Below are positions 16,122 through 23,499 of a stretch of 38,546 bases of DNA, piece by piece; the stretch's first letter is position 1; every line of letters begins with the position of its first letter. A program made the position numbers and the translations under genes. Under the pieces are notes generated by a model, which was given only the letters and a program-made list of their open reading frames with translations, searched no databases and had not been told where the DNA came from. Source of the DNA: Paenibacillus marchantiophytorum (GTDB lineage Bacteria > Bacillota > Bacilli > Paenibacillales > NBRC-103111); the NCBI RefSeq assembly GCF_014640555.1, contig NZ_BMHE01000002.1, forward strand, positions 325,576 through 364,121, given 5' to 3'.

Positions 16122-18782
16122 ATGGATAAGCTTATAATTATTGATGGAAACTCTATTGCGAATCGAGCTTTCTATGCCTTGCCGCTGCTAAGCAATTCAA
16201 GCGGATTGCATACCAATGCGGTATATGGCTTTACAACTATGCTGCTCAAGCTCATTGAAGAAGAAAAACCGACACATTTTCTCGTTGCTTTCGATGCGGG
16301 GAAAATAACGTTTCGACATAAAGAATATACGGAGTACAAAGGCGGCCGAGCCAAAACGCCGACGGAGCTTTCCGAGCAATTTCCACTAATCAAAGAACTT
16401 CTGACGGCTTTCAAAATTACACAGTTTGAACTGTCAGGCTATGAAGCTGACGATATCATCGGTACGCTGACCAAAGTAGCTGATGAAAAAGGCAAGAAAG
16501 TGCTGCTGGTTTCGGGAGATAAGGATATGCTGCAGTTGGCCTCCGATCATGTGACCGTAGCCATTACGCGCAAAGGCATCACGGAAGTAGAACTGTACAA
16601 TCCGCAAGAGATCAAAGATAAGTATGGGCTGACGCCTGCGCAAATCATTGACCTCAAAGGTCTAATGGGCGATACTTCAGACAACATTCCGGGGATTCCC
16701 GGCGTTGGCGAAAAAACCGCACTGAAAATGCTGCATGAATTCGGTTCGGTTGAAGAAGTGCTTGCCAATACCGCAAGTCTCAAAGGCAAAATGAAGGAAA
16801 AAGTCGAAGAACATGCCAAAGATGCGATCATGAGTAAAGAACTCGCGACGATATTCCGTGAGGTCCCCATGGAAACCGAGTGGAATTCGTATCGCTATGA
16901 CGGCTTTGATGGACAAGCTTTATCCGGGATGTTTCGTAAACTCGAATTCAAATCGCTCCTAGAGAAGATGGATTTCGGTCCTGGCGCCGTAGCTGAAGAT
17001 CAGGTTGTGGAGAGTCTGGAAGCCGTTGCTGTGACGGAAACGAATGTAGGTGATCTTGTCGGGAAATTAAGCGACAGCGCTGCGATTCACGTGGAAGCGG
17101 TTGGTGAAAATCCACATCAGGCTGCGCCTGTTGGCGTGGTATGGTTTGTTGATGACGGGGCGGAGAATAAATCCTATTACGTGCCTATCTCATTGCTGAA
17201 AAGCGAAGCGGGAGAGCCGCTGCGCACGTGGCTCAGCGATGCGTCCAAGAAAAAGCAGCTCTTCGACCTGCACCGTGCTCGTTTGGTGCTGGCATGGCAA
17301 GGCATCACGCTGGCTGGCGTGGATTTCGATGCGCTTTTGGCCTCTTATTTGCTGGATCCGACAGAGTCGAATCTGAGCTTAAGCGGCCTGACCTATAAGT
17401 ACGGTTTGCCAGGCGTTAAAACCGACGAAGAAGTATTCGGCAAAGGGGCGAAGTTTCGCCTGCCGGAACTGACAGCGCTTAGCGACCATCTGGGCCGCAA
17501 AGGGATGGCGGTTGCGCGCATCGTACCGGTGCTGCGCGAAGAACTGGAGAAGAGCGGCATGCAGAGCCTCTTCTACGAACTTGAGCAGCCTCTGGCGGGT
17601 GTTCTTGCCGAGATGGAACTGCAAGGCATCCTCGTGGACGCTGAGGGCCTTAAAGCGCTTGGTGTCGAGCTGGTGAAGCAGCTCGACACGATCATGGCCA
17701 GCATCTACAAGCTCGCTGGCGTCGAGTTCAACATCAACTCGCCGAAGCAGCTTGGCGAGATTCTGTTCGAGAAGCTGGGGCTGCCAGCTTGGAAGAAGAC
17801 CAAAACCGGCTACTCGACGGATGCCGAGGTGCTGGAACGTCTAGCGCCCTACAATGAAATCGTAGGGCAGATCCTGCACTACCGTCAGCTCGCGAAGCTG
17901 CAATCGACGTACGTCGAAGGGCTGCTGAAAGAGGTGCGGCCGGAGACCGGCAAGGTGCATACCTATTACCGGCAGACCATTGCCGCCACAGGCCGGCTCA
18001 GCAGCCAGTTCCCGAACCTCCAGAATATTCCGATTCGTCTGGAGGAAGGGCGCAAGATCCGCAAGGTCTTCGTTCCATCCGAGCCTGGATGGTACATTCT
18101 TGCCGCGGATTACTCGCAGATCGAACTACGCGTGCTTGCGCACATCTCGCAGGATGAGAAACTGAAGGAAGCGTTCCTTCAGAATATGGACGTTCATACG
18201 AAGACGGCGATGGATGTCTTCGGCGTCGAGGAGAGCGCCGTCGATTCGAACTTGCGCCGCCAAGCCAAAGCCGTTAACTTCGGTATTGTTTACGGCATCA
18301 GCGGCTATGGTTTATCTCAGAACTTGGACATTTCCCGCAAGGATGCAGAGCAGTTCATTGAACAGTATTTTGCTGTCTTCCAAGGGGTTCGCAAATATAT
18401 GGACGATATCGTGAAGGATGCTCGCCGAGATGGGTTTGTGACCACCATGCTGCAGCGCCGCCGCTATTTGCCCGAGATTACGGCATCGAATTTCAATCTG
18501 CGCTCCTTTGCGGAGCGCACGGCGATGAACACCCCAATCCAGGGGACGGCGGCCGATATTATTAAGCTGGCCATGGTACAGATGGCGGAACGCTTGAAGC
18601 AAGATGGGCTGAAGAGCCGCATGCTGCTTCAAGTTCATGATGAGCTCGTCTTCGAAGTGCCGGAACATGAACTGGAGACGATGCGCCGTCTCGTCCCAGA
18701 AGTCATGGCATCAGCGCTTCCACTCGACGTTCCGCTTAGCGCGGACGTTGATTATGGACTTACTTGGTACGATGCCAAGTAA
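16122..18782 (+). CDS. polA: DNA polymerase I
   Basis: A repair and Okazaki-fragment processing polymerase of 886 residues. The N-terminal 5'-3' exonuclease domain starts with LIIIDGNSIANRAF and contains LKGLMGDTSDNIPGIPGVGEKTA. The central region has the 3'-5' exonuclease fold but without the acidic catalytic set, as is usual in Bacillus-type PolA. The polymerase domain carries motif A DYSQIELR, motif B RRQAKAVNFGIVYG and motif C QVHDELVFE. The start ATG at 16122 (MDKLIIIDG) matches the family; a longer frame from 16026 lacks a ribosome site. It heads a cluster with mutM, ytaF and coaE, as in Bacillus. Confidence 0.97.
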   Translation: MDKLIIIDGNSIANRAFYALPLLSNSSGLHTNAVYGFTTMLLKLIEEEKPTHFLVAFDAGKITFRHKEYTEYKGGRAKTPTELSEQFPLIKELLTAFKITQFELSGYEADDIIGTLTKVADEKGKKVLLVSGDKDMLQLASDHVTVAITRKGITEVELYNPQEIKDKYGLTPAQIIDLKGLMGDTSDNIPGIPGVGEKTALKMLHEFGSVEEVLANTASLKGKMKEKVEEHAKDAIMSKELATIFREVPMETEWNSYRYDGFDGQALSGMFRKLEFKSLLEKMDFGPGAVAEDQVVESLEAVAVTETNVGDLVGKLSDSAAIHVEAVGENPHQAAPVGVVWFVDDGAENKSYYVPISLLKSEAGEPLRTWLSDASKKKQLFDLHRARLVLAWQGITLAGVDFDALLASYLLDPTESNLSLSGLTYKYGLPGVKTDEEVFGKGAKFRLPELTALSDHLGRKGMAVARIVPVLREELEKSGMQSLFYELEQPLAGVLAEMELQGILVDAEGLKALGVELVKQLDTIMASIYKLAGVEFNINSPKQLGEILFEKLGLPAWKKTKTGYSTDAEVLERLAPYNEIVGQILHYRQLAKLQSTYVEGLLKEVRPETGKVHTYYRQTIAATGRLSSQFPNLQNIPIRLEEGRKIRKVFVPSEPGWYILAADYSQIELRVLAHISQDEKLKEAFLQNMDVHTKTAMDVFGVEESAVDSNLRRQAKAVNFGIVYGISGYGLSQNLDISRKDAEQFIEQYFAVFQGVRKYMDDIVKDARRDGFVTTMLQRRRYLPEITASNFNLRSFAERTAMNTPIQGTAADIIKLAMVQMAERLKQDGLKSRMLLQVHDELVFEVPEHELETMRRLVPEVMASALPLDVPLSADVDYGLTWYDAK

Positions 18783-18816
18783 GTCTTCACATTCCACCAT
18801 AAAGAGGTGAACATCC

Positions 18817-19677
18817 GTGCCTGAACTACCTGAAGTCGAAACGGTCAAACGGACGCTGAATACTTTAATTACCGGAAAAACGATTGCACATGTTCAGGTC
18901 AGATTGCCGCGCATTATTCAGAAACCTGATGATATCCAAGTTTTTGAGGTTTTGCTGCAAGGGCAGACCGTCGAAAACATCGAACGCAGAGGGAAATTCC
19001 TGCGGTTCATTCTTACCGATTATGTGATGGTCTCCCATTTGCGAATGGAAGGCCGCTACGGGGTATATGACGCCAATGATCCCTTAGAGCTTCACACCCA
19101 TGTATTGTTCCGTTTCACGGACGATAGTGAACTTCGCTACAAGGATGTGCGTCAGTTTGGAACGATGCATCTGTTCCCGCGAGGCGAAGAATTAACGCAG
19201 CCACCGCTGCATAAGCTGGGGCTTGAACCGCTCGACGAGGCCTTCACTTTCGAAGCTTTCCGCGAACGGATTGCTCATAAGTCCACCAAGATTAAACCGC
19301 TCCTGCTGAACCAAGAATATATTGTCGGTATCGGGAATATTTATGTAGACGAGTCCTTATTTCTGGCGGGCATTCATCCTGAACGGGAGGCGTCGTCGCT
19401 GAGCAGGAAAGAACTCGTTCTCCTTCATGCAGCCATCATCAAGACGCTGAGCGACTCGGTGGAAGTGGGAGGCTCTTCGATTAAATCGTATGTGAACGGA
19501 CAAGGGGAAATTGGCTTGTTCCAGCATCAATTGAACATTTATGGCAGACAGTCGCAAGCTTGCAATACATGCGGGACAGAAATTTACAAGACCGTCGTTG
19601 GCGGTAGAGGCACGCATATCTGTCCGCTCTGCCAGCCGCTCAAACGTCAGCGTATTCGAAAGAAGTTAGAGAAATAG
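18817..19677 (+). CDS. mutM: Formamidopyrimidine-DNA glycosylase (MutM/Fpg)
   Basis: A base-excision repair enzyme removing 8-oxoguanine and ring-opened purines, with AP lyase activity; 286 residues. It begins (M)PELPEVET, where the proline after the removed start residue is the catalytic nucleophile and the next Glu is required. The helix-two-turn-helix region contains NQEYIVGIGNIYVDE. The C-terminal zinc finger is CNTCGTEIYKTVVGGRGTHICPLC with the DNA-contacting Arg between the Cys pairs. The start is GTG, 6 bases after AAAGAGGTGA. It lies 34 bases after polA, in the same direction. Confidence 0.97.
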   Translation: MPELPEVETVKRTLNTLITGKTIAHVQVRLPRIIQKPDDIQVFEVLLQGQTVENIERRGKFLRFILTDYVMVSHLRMEGRYGVYDANDPLELHTHVLFRFTDDSELRYKDVRQFGTMHLFPRGEELTQPPLHKLGLEPLDEAFTFEAFRERIAHKSTKIKPLLLNQEYIVGIGNIYVDESLFLAGIHPEREASSLSRKELVLLHAAIIKTLSDSVEVGGSSIKSYVNGQGEIGLFQHQLNIYGRQSQACNTCGTEIYKTVVGGRGTHICPLCQPLKRQRIRKKLEK

Positions 19678-19776
19678 GCACGTGAGACATACCCTTCCCA
19701 TATGATATGGAGTACTTAGCCCAGATAAACAGCTTCCTTAGCGCGTTTGCCGGGTAACACTCTTAGGAGGGGTATT

Positions 19777-20505
19777 ATGCTTCCTGTCATTTCTTTACTT
19801 ATTCTGGCTTTTGCAGTTTCATTGGATGGTTTCGGTGTTGGTGTGATGTATGGGCTGCGCAAAATACGTATTCCGCTCCTCTCCATTGGAATTATATCGC
19901 TATGGTCTGGTATCATTATTTATAGCTCGATGCAAATTGGCGTGCTGATGTCCTCTTTCTTGTCACCTATCGTTGCTCAGCGGATTGGCGCTTTTATTCT
20001 GATCGGAATCGGCGCCTGGGCATTGGCGCAAACGAGGCAGAAGTCTCAGGAAGAGTCCGGCAAGTTGACGGAGCAAGCTTCGGTAAGCGGCATGCAGGCT
20101 GATTCAGCCATGAGAGCATTGGGGGCTAACGAACTCGCTTCCTATGACACGCTGCAAAGAACCAAGGAAATTTTGAACATAGAGTTGAAACGATTCGGTT
20201 TGGTGATTCAAATATTGCGCACACCCTCAATTGCCGATGTCGACAAGTCCGGAAATATTTCAGCGTCTGAAGCCACACTGCTTGGTCTGGCACTTTCGCT
20301 CGATGCTTTCGGCGCAGGGATTGGTGCGGCCTTGATTGGTTTTGTACCTTTATTGACGGCTTCTGTGATTTCGATTGCGAGTGGTTCCTTTATTGCTCTG
20401 GGACTGCGGATTGGCTTCCGGTATGCAGAGATGAAGTGGATGAAGAAGCTGTCGATTCTCCCAGGATGTGTCCTTATCGTGATGGGTCTTTTGAAAATGT
20501 TATAG
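19777..20505 (+). CDS. ytaF: Sporulation-associated membrane protein YtaF (MntP-like)
   Basis: A polytopic membrane protein of 242 residues with two halves of three membrane helices each. The repeated motif is seen as FAVSLDGFGVGVMYG near the start and GLALSLDAFGAGIGAAL in the second half; these SLDxFGxG motifs resemble MntP-type efflux proteins. In Bacillus the gene follows mutM and precedes coaE, the same order as here. The molecular role is not settled. The ATG at 19777 is chosen because TAGGAGGGG lies 4 bases upstream; the frame continues upstream to a TTG without support. Confidence 0.9.
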   Translation: MLPVISLLILAFAVSLDGFGVGVMYGLRKIRIPLLSIGIISLWSGIIIYSSMQIGVLMSSFLSPIVAQRIGAFILIGIGAWALAQTRQKSQEESGKLTEQASVSGMQADSAMRALGANELASYDTLQRTKEILNIELKRFGLVIQILRTPSIADVDKSGNISASEATLLGLALSLDAFGAGIGAALIGFVPLLTASVISIASGSFIALGLRIGFRYAEMKWMKKLSILPGCVLIVMGLLKML

Positions 20506-20527
20506 TCTAATTAGGAGAGAACTGCCC

Positions 20528-21124
20528 ATGAATATCGGGTTAACAGGAGGAATCGCCTGCGGCAAAAGCACGGTCAGTGCCATGCTGGTTAGCCGCGGCG
20601 CTCTATTGGTAGATGCGGATCAAATCGCCCGTGATGTTGTCGAGCCCGGCAGCCCTGTTCTTGAACAGGTTGCAGCCCACTTTGGACAAGCAGTTCTGCA
20701 ACCAGATGGTTCTCTTCATCGCAAAAAACTAGGTGAAATCGTCTTTGGTCAGACAGAAGCACGGAAACAGTTGGAAAGTATTCTACACCCCCCTATACGT
20801 AAACAAATGCGGGAACAGATGGAAGCCTACGAGCAGCAGTATCCGAACAGGCTGGTTGTGGTGGATGTCCCTTTATTGATAGAATCAAATTTGAGCTTTA
20901 TGTTTGAAGAAGTCTTAGTCGTCTATGTGCCGCGTCATGTTCAGTTGGAACGACTTATCCACAGAGACGGATTAACCGAGTCCGAGGCCAATAAGCGGAT
21001 TAACTCTCAGATGTCGATTGAAGAGAAACGCCAACTGGCTGATATCGTGATTGACAACAGCGGGTCATGGGAACAGACCCAATCTGAAGTAGAGCGATTT
21101 TGGTTAAGGAAGGGGCTCTCATGA
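20528..21124 (+). CDS. coaE: Dephospho-CoA kinase
   Basis: The last enzyme of coenzyme A synthesis, phosphorylating the ribose 3'-OH of dephospho-CoA with ATP; 198 residues. The P-loop is GGIACGKST (residues 7-15). The DADQIARDVVEPG segment and VVVDVPLLIE are typical of CoaE. The ribosome site is TTAGGAGAG. Its stop overlaps the start of the next gene (ATGA), so the lytic transglycosylase is translationally coupled. Confidence 0.96.
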   Translation: MNIGLTGGIACGKSTVSAMLVSRGALLVDADQIARDVVEPGSPVLEQVAAHFGQAVLQPDGSLHRKKLGEIVFGQTEARKQLESILHPPIRKQMREQMEAYEQQYPNRLVVVDVPLLIESNLSFMFEEVLVVYVPRHVQLERLIHRDGLTESEANKRINSQMSIEEKRQLADIVIDNSGSWEQTQSEVERFWLRKGLS

Positions 21125-21723
21125 CGTTTTTGCGTAAAAAACGCGTTTTTGCCCTTTTACTCGTCTGTTTCATCGTGGTTCTCTTTATGAACAGTTCATT
21201 TATCGGGAGAAAGCTGTATCCGATCTACTTTGAGCAGGAAATCAGGCAGAGCGCGGCGAAACACCATATAGATCCTTTTCTTATTGCTGCAATCATTCGT
21301 GTCGAGACGAACTATAAGCACCATTTGGAGTCCAAAAAAGGCGCGTTAGGTCTGATGCAGCTCATGCCGGATACGGCAGACTGGATTGTGGAATCGACAA
21401 AACTAGAGCCGCATGCACAAAAGGATTTACTCGAAGTAGATGTGAACATTAATTTGGGGTCATGGTATCTGAGTTGGCTGCAGAAGCATTACAATGGCAA
21501 TTTGGTTTATGCGATTGCCGCTTATAATGCGGGTCAGGGTAATGTGAATAAGTGGAAGCAAAATGACATTTGGGACGGCACCCAAGCGAACATCAATCAA
21601 ATTCCGTTTGGTGAGACGCGTCATTATGTTCAGCGAGTTTTGTATTATTATGAGAAGTATACGAATCTTTATTCCGAGCGCTGGGGAGCTCTCCCCAACC
21701 AAAACAAAGAAGCATTGGACTAG
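21121..21723 (+). CDS. Lytic transglycosylase, SLT domain
   Basis: A peptidoglycan-cleaving enzyme of 200 residues. One N-terminal membrane segment (VFALLLVCFIVVLFMNSSF) acts as an anchor or signal. The Slt70-like domain follows: catalytic Glu in IIRVETNY, then KGALGLMQLMPDTADWI and the AIAAYNAGQGNV motif. The start at 21121 is preferred because AAGGAAGGGG lies just upstream and the start overlaps the coaE stop. In Bacillus-type genomes this family member commonly sits next to coaE; the role may be in growth or spore wall remodelling. Confidence 0.92.
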   Translation: MTFLRKKRVFALLLVCFIVVLFMNSSFIGRKLYPIYFEQEIRQSAAKHHIDPFLIAAIIRVETNYKHHLESKKGALGLMQLMPDTADWIVESTKLEPHAQKDLLEVDVNINLGSWYLSWLQKHYNGNLVYAIAAYNAGQGNVNKWKQNDIWDGTQANINQIPFGETRHYVQRVLYYYEKYTNLYSERWGALPNQNKEALD

Positions 21724-21753
21724 CTCCTTGTGGGGGCCTAGAGTCCAATACTT
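21709..21753. terminator. Bidirectional terminator between transglycosylase and SASP genes
   Basis: A long imperfect stem around AGCATTGGACT / AGTCCAATACTT, with CTAG and CTCC/GGGG inner pairs. Read on the minus strand it ends in TTCTTTGTTTT, a better U tract than on the plus strand. Confidence 0.65.
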
Positions 21754-21787
21754 CCTGTTTGGCAGATTCAGAAGCTAATCTTCAAGA

Positions 21788-22012
21788 TTACTTGAATTGA
21801 CCAGCCAAAGATTGTTCTGCGATTTGTACCAGGCGACGAGTAATGTGACCACCGATGGCACCAGTGTCACGAGTAGCCATATTACCGTAGTATCCATCTT
21901 GTGGGATAGAGATACCTAGCTCTTGAGCTACTTCGTATTTCAACTGATCCAACGCTGCGTTAGCTTGAGGAACGACTAATGTGTTGCTGCTGCGGGATTG
22001 TCCTGCGCTCAT
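21788..22012 (-). CDS. Alpha/beta-type small acid-soluble spore protein
   Basis: A spore DNA-binding protein of 74 residues, made in the forespore and degraded at germination. Family marks are LVVPQANAALDQLKYEVAQELGI, with the GPR protease site at YEVAQ, and GYYGNMATRDTGAIGGHITRRLVQIAEQSL. The very strong ribosome site AAGGAGGTGA precedes the ATG. It shows that the organism sporulates. Promoter elements resembling sigma-G sites lie upstream. Confidence 0.97.
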   Translation of the reverse strand: MSAGQSRSSNTLVVPQANAALDQLKYEVAQELGISIPQDGYYGNMATRDTGAIGGHITRRLVQIAEQSLAGQFK

Positions 22013-22040
22013 GTCTGTTCACCTCCTTGTCGGTTGGTAC

Positions 22041-22069
22041 TAGTATTGTGCGCAAAACTGCGAAGTTCA
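22041..22069 (-). promoter_or_regulatory. Possible sigma-G promoter of the SASP gene
   Basis: On the minus strand TGAACT (22069-22064) and AATACTA (22047-22041), 16 bases apart, resemble the sigma-G -35 and -10 elements used by SASP genes. Confidence 0.5.
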
Positions 22070-22131
22070 TAACTTGTAACATATGGTAATCCTTCAACCA
22101 TTCAACCAGGAGAGAAAGGAGTGAAAAGCGA

Positions 22132-22611
22132 ATGAAATGTCCGTTTTGTGACTATTCCGGTACGAAAGTGCTTGATTCCCGTTCTGCGAATGAAAATAAA
22201 TCGATTCGTCGGCGTCGTGAATGTGAAAAATGCACAAGAAGATTCACAACCTTTGAGATGGTGGAAGAAACTCCGCTTATCGTGATTAAAAAAGATGGCA
22301 GCCGGGAAGAATTTAGTCGAGAGAAAATTTTGCGGGGCTTGATTCGCGCCTGTGAGAAGCGGCCTGTTTCTATGGAGCGATTGGAAATGATCGTATCCGA
22401 GGTCGAAATGCAGCTGCGCACGACAGCTCATGCTGAAGTCGAAAGTCTGGGCATCGGAGAAATCGTTATGGAGCAATTGTACCCCGTCGATGAAGTGGCG
22501 TACATTCGCTTCGCTTCCGTCTATCGGCAGTTTAAAGATATTAACATGTTCTTGAAGGAGCTCACGCAAATTCTGGGAAAGCATGATTCCGGATTGCTCC
22601 GGGATAAATAA
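22132..22611 (+). CDS. nrdR: Transcriptional repressor NrdR
   Basis: A nucleotide-sensing repressor of ribonucleotide reductase genes, 159 residues. An N-terminal zinc ribbon ([15 protein letters not shown] ... [16 protein letters not shown], two CxxC pairs) is followed by an ATP-cone domain from about residue 49 ([19 protein letters not shown]) to about 139. AAAGGAGTG lies before the ATG. No target ribonucleotide reductase gene is in the window. Its nearness to coaE and polA agrees with the Bacillus ytcG position. Confidence 0.97.
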   Translation: MKCPFCDYSGTKVLDSRSANENKSIRRRRECEKCTRRFTTFEMVEETPLIVIKKDGSREEFSREKILRGLIRACEKRPVSMERLEMIVSEVEMQLRTTAHAEVESLGIGEIVMEQLYPVDEVAYIRFASVYRQFKDINMFLKELTQILGKHDSGLLRDK

Positions 22612-22693
22612 ATAGCTGTAAGTTGCACCCGCAAGAATAAATCACAGCGGCAGCGCTGGTGGTTTGCAATTACGAAATCTGACAAAAAAGTAG

Positions 22694-22726
22694 AAAAAGA
22701 CAGCGGGTTTCCCGTTGTCTTTTTCT
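22694..22726 (+). terminator. Terminator after nrdR
   Basis: AAAAAGACAGCGGG pairs with CCCGTTGTCTTTTT around a TTT loop (one G:T pair), with a T-rich tail. Confidence 0.85.
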
Positions 22727-22834
22727 TTTGCAAGCTTATAAATTCAGCAATTACTTAATTATCATGAATTGAAAAAAAATTATTTTATAGACACCAACCG
22801 ACTGTATTTTTGATTGCGTTGTTGCATAATTCTT

Positions 22835-23026
22835 TTATTGAGTACGATTGTCCAATTCACTTCGCAGAAAATGTATAAATCGAATGGATTCTTCAGGGGT
22901 CAAAAGATTGTCATCAAACTTAAAGGAGAACATGTCCAGAATATCGCTCTCAGGAAGATGCAAATGTTCAATCAATTGCCTGACATCCAAACTCATTGCG
23001 CCATCTAACGTGATTTTACCCATCAT
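22835..23026 (-). CDS. 63-residue protein of unknown function under a cyclic di-GMP riboswitch
   Basis: A small soluble acidic protein that I do not recognise. It begins MMGKITLDGAMSLDVRQLIEH; predicted helices cover LDVRQLIEHLHL and PEESIRFIHFLRSELDN, joined by a segment with FKFDDNLLTP. There is no signal peptide, membrane segment or cysteine. The ribosome site AGGAGGAG (23040-23033) is strong; ATGs at 23026 and 23023 are both possible starts. The gene's main interest is its leader: a cyclic di-GMP-I riboswitch with an anti-Shine-Dalgarno element. The protein is therefore expected to act in a cyclic di-GMP-controlled process such as motility, biofilm or surface behaviour. That link is inference from the leader only. 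Confidence 0.8.
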   Translation of the reverse strand: MMGKITLDGAMSLDVRQLIEHLHLPESDILDMFSFKFDDNLLTPEESIRFIHFLRSELDNRTQ

Positions 23027-23050
23027 TATTATCTCCTCCTAGGCTTTCTA

Positions 23051-23176
23051 CATGAATCGGACGGAGGCTATACCGGTAGCTGGCTGACATCTTGACCATT
23101 GTGACATGTCAATTTAGTCCCTATAGCTTTGCGTCACCACTTTTCAATGGTTTTGCCTTTATCGTACCGATTCATG
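23051..23176 (-). ncRNA. Cyclic di-GMP-I (GEMM) riboswitch with extended closing stem
   Basis: Read on the minus strand from 23160, the RNA has AAAGGCAAAACC, a GAAA tetraloop region, GTGGTGACGCAAAGCT, then GGGACTAA, and ends GTCAGCCAGCTACCG near 23074. These are the invariant blocks of the cyclic di-GMP-I aptamer (GGCAAACC, GACGCAAAGC, CTAA, GCCaGnTACCG). P1 is CGGTA/TACCG. Outside it, CATGAATCGG (23176-23167) and CCGATTCATG (23060-23051) form a perfect 10-bp inverted repeat that shares three bases with P1. CCTCC at 23067-23063 is complementary to the GGAGG of the ribosome site at 23039-23035, so control is probably at translation. No U-tract terminator is seen. Confidence 0.9.
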
Positions 23177-23187
23177 CTTGTATCAAA

Positions 23188-23196
23188 ACTATATCA
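23188..23196 (-). promoter_or_regulatory. Extended -10 promoter for the riboswitch transcript
   Basis: Minus strand TGATATAGT (TG-n-TATAGT, 23196-23188) lies just before the inverted repeat that starts the riboswitch. No good -35 is visible. Transcription would begin near 23181. Confidence 0.5.
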
Positions 23197-23256
23197 CATT
23201 TAAGGATCAGGTTGCATTAATAACAATTACATTTATTCGAAGGATGGTTGAAACAT

Positions 23257-23427
23257 ATGTCCGTCAATTCTAATCCAATTCCCCATATTTCTTGCGAGTT
23301 AGATATCGTTAAGGTTGCTTATTCACTGGGAATTGATCAAGAGCGCTTACTGGCTTATGTGTACTCAAATGTGCAAGCAACCAAACAGACCGATGACAAG
23401 GAGCTATCGCCGGATTATCAGAGTTGA
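23257..23427 (+). CDS. 56-residue hypothetical protein
   Basis: A small open frame, MSVNSNPIPHISCELDIVKV onwards, with a ribosome site AAGGATGG 9 bases before the ATG and a terminator just after its stop. It is divergent from the riboswitch gene. The segment ELDIVKVAYSLGIDQERLL resembles SLDVRQLIEHLHLPESDIL of the 63-residue protein, so both may carry the same short helical domain. The function is unknown and the gene could be spurious, but the signals at both ends argue for a real gene. Confidence 0.55.
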   Translation: MSVNSNPIPHISCELDIVKVAYSLGIDQERLLAYVYSNVQATKQTDDKELSPDYQS

Positions 23428-23451
23428 CGGTTCGCATAGGTATGGATGCAA

Positions 23452-23498
23452 AAAGATCCTCAATTCCACAAAATCGGGAAATTGAGGATCTTTCTTTC
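23452..23498. terminator. Bidirectional terminator at the end of htpG
   Basis: AAAGATCCTCAATT (23452-23465) pairs perfectly with AATTGAGGATCTTT (23480-23493). A T-rich stretch follows on both strands. It serves the 56-residue gene and htpG. Confidence 0.85.
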
Positions 23499-23499
23499 A

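Noticed and set aside
21682..21697. Perfect palindrome TGGGGAGCTCTCCCCA
   Set aside because: It lies inside the transglycosylase coding region and has no U tract; probably chance or a minor structure.
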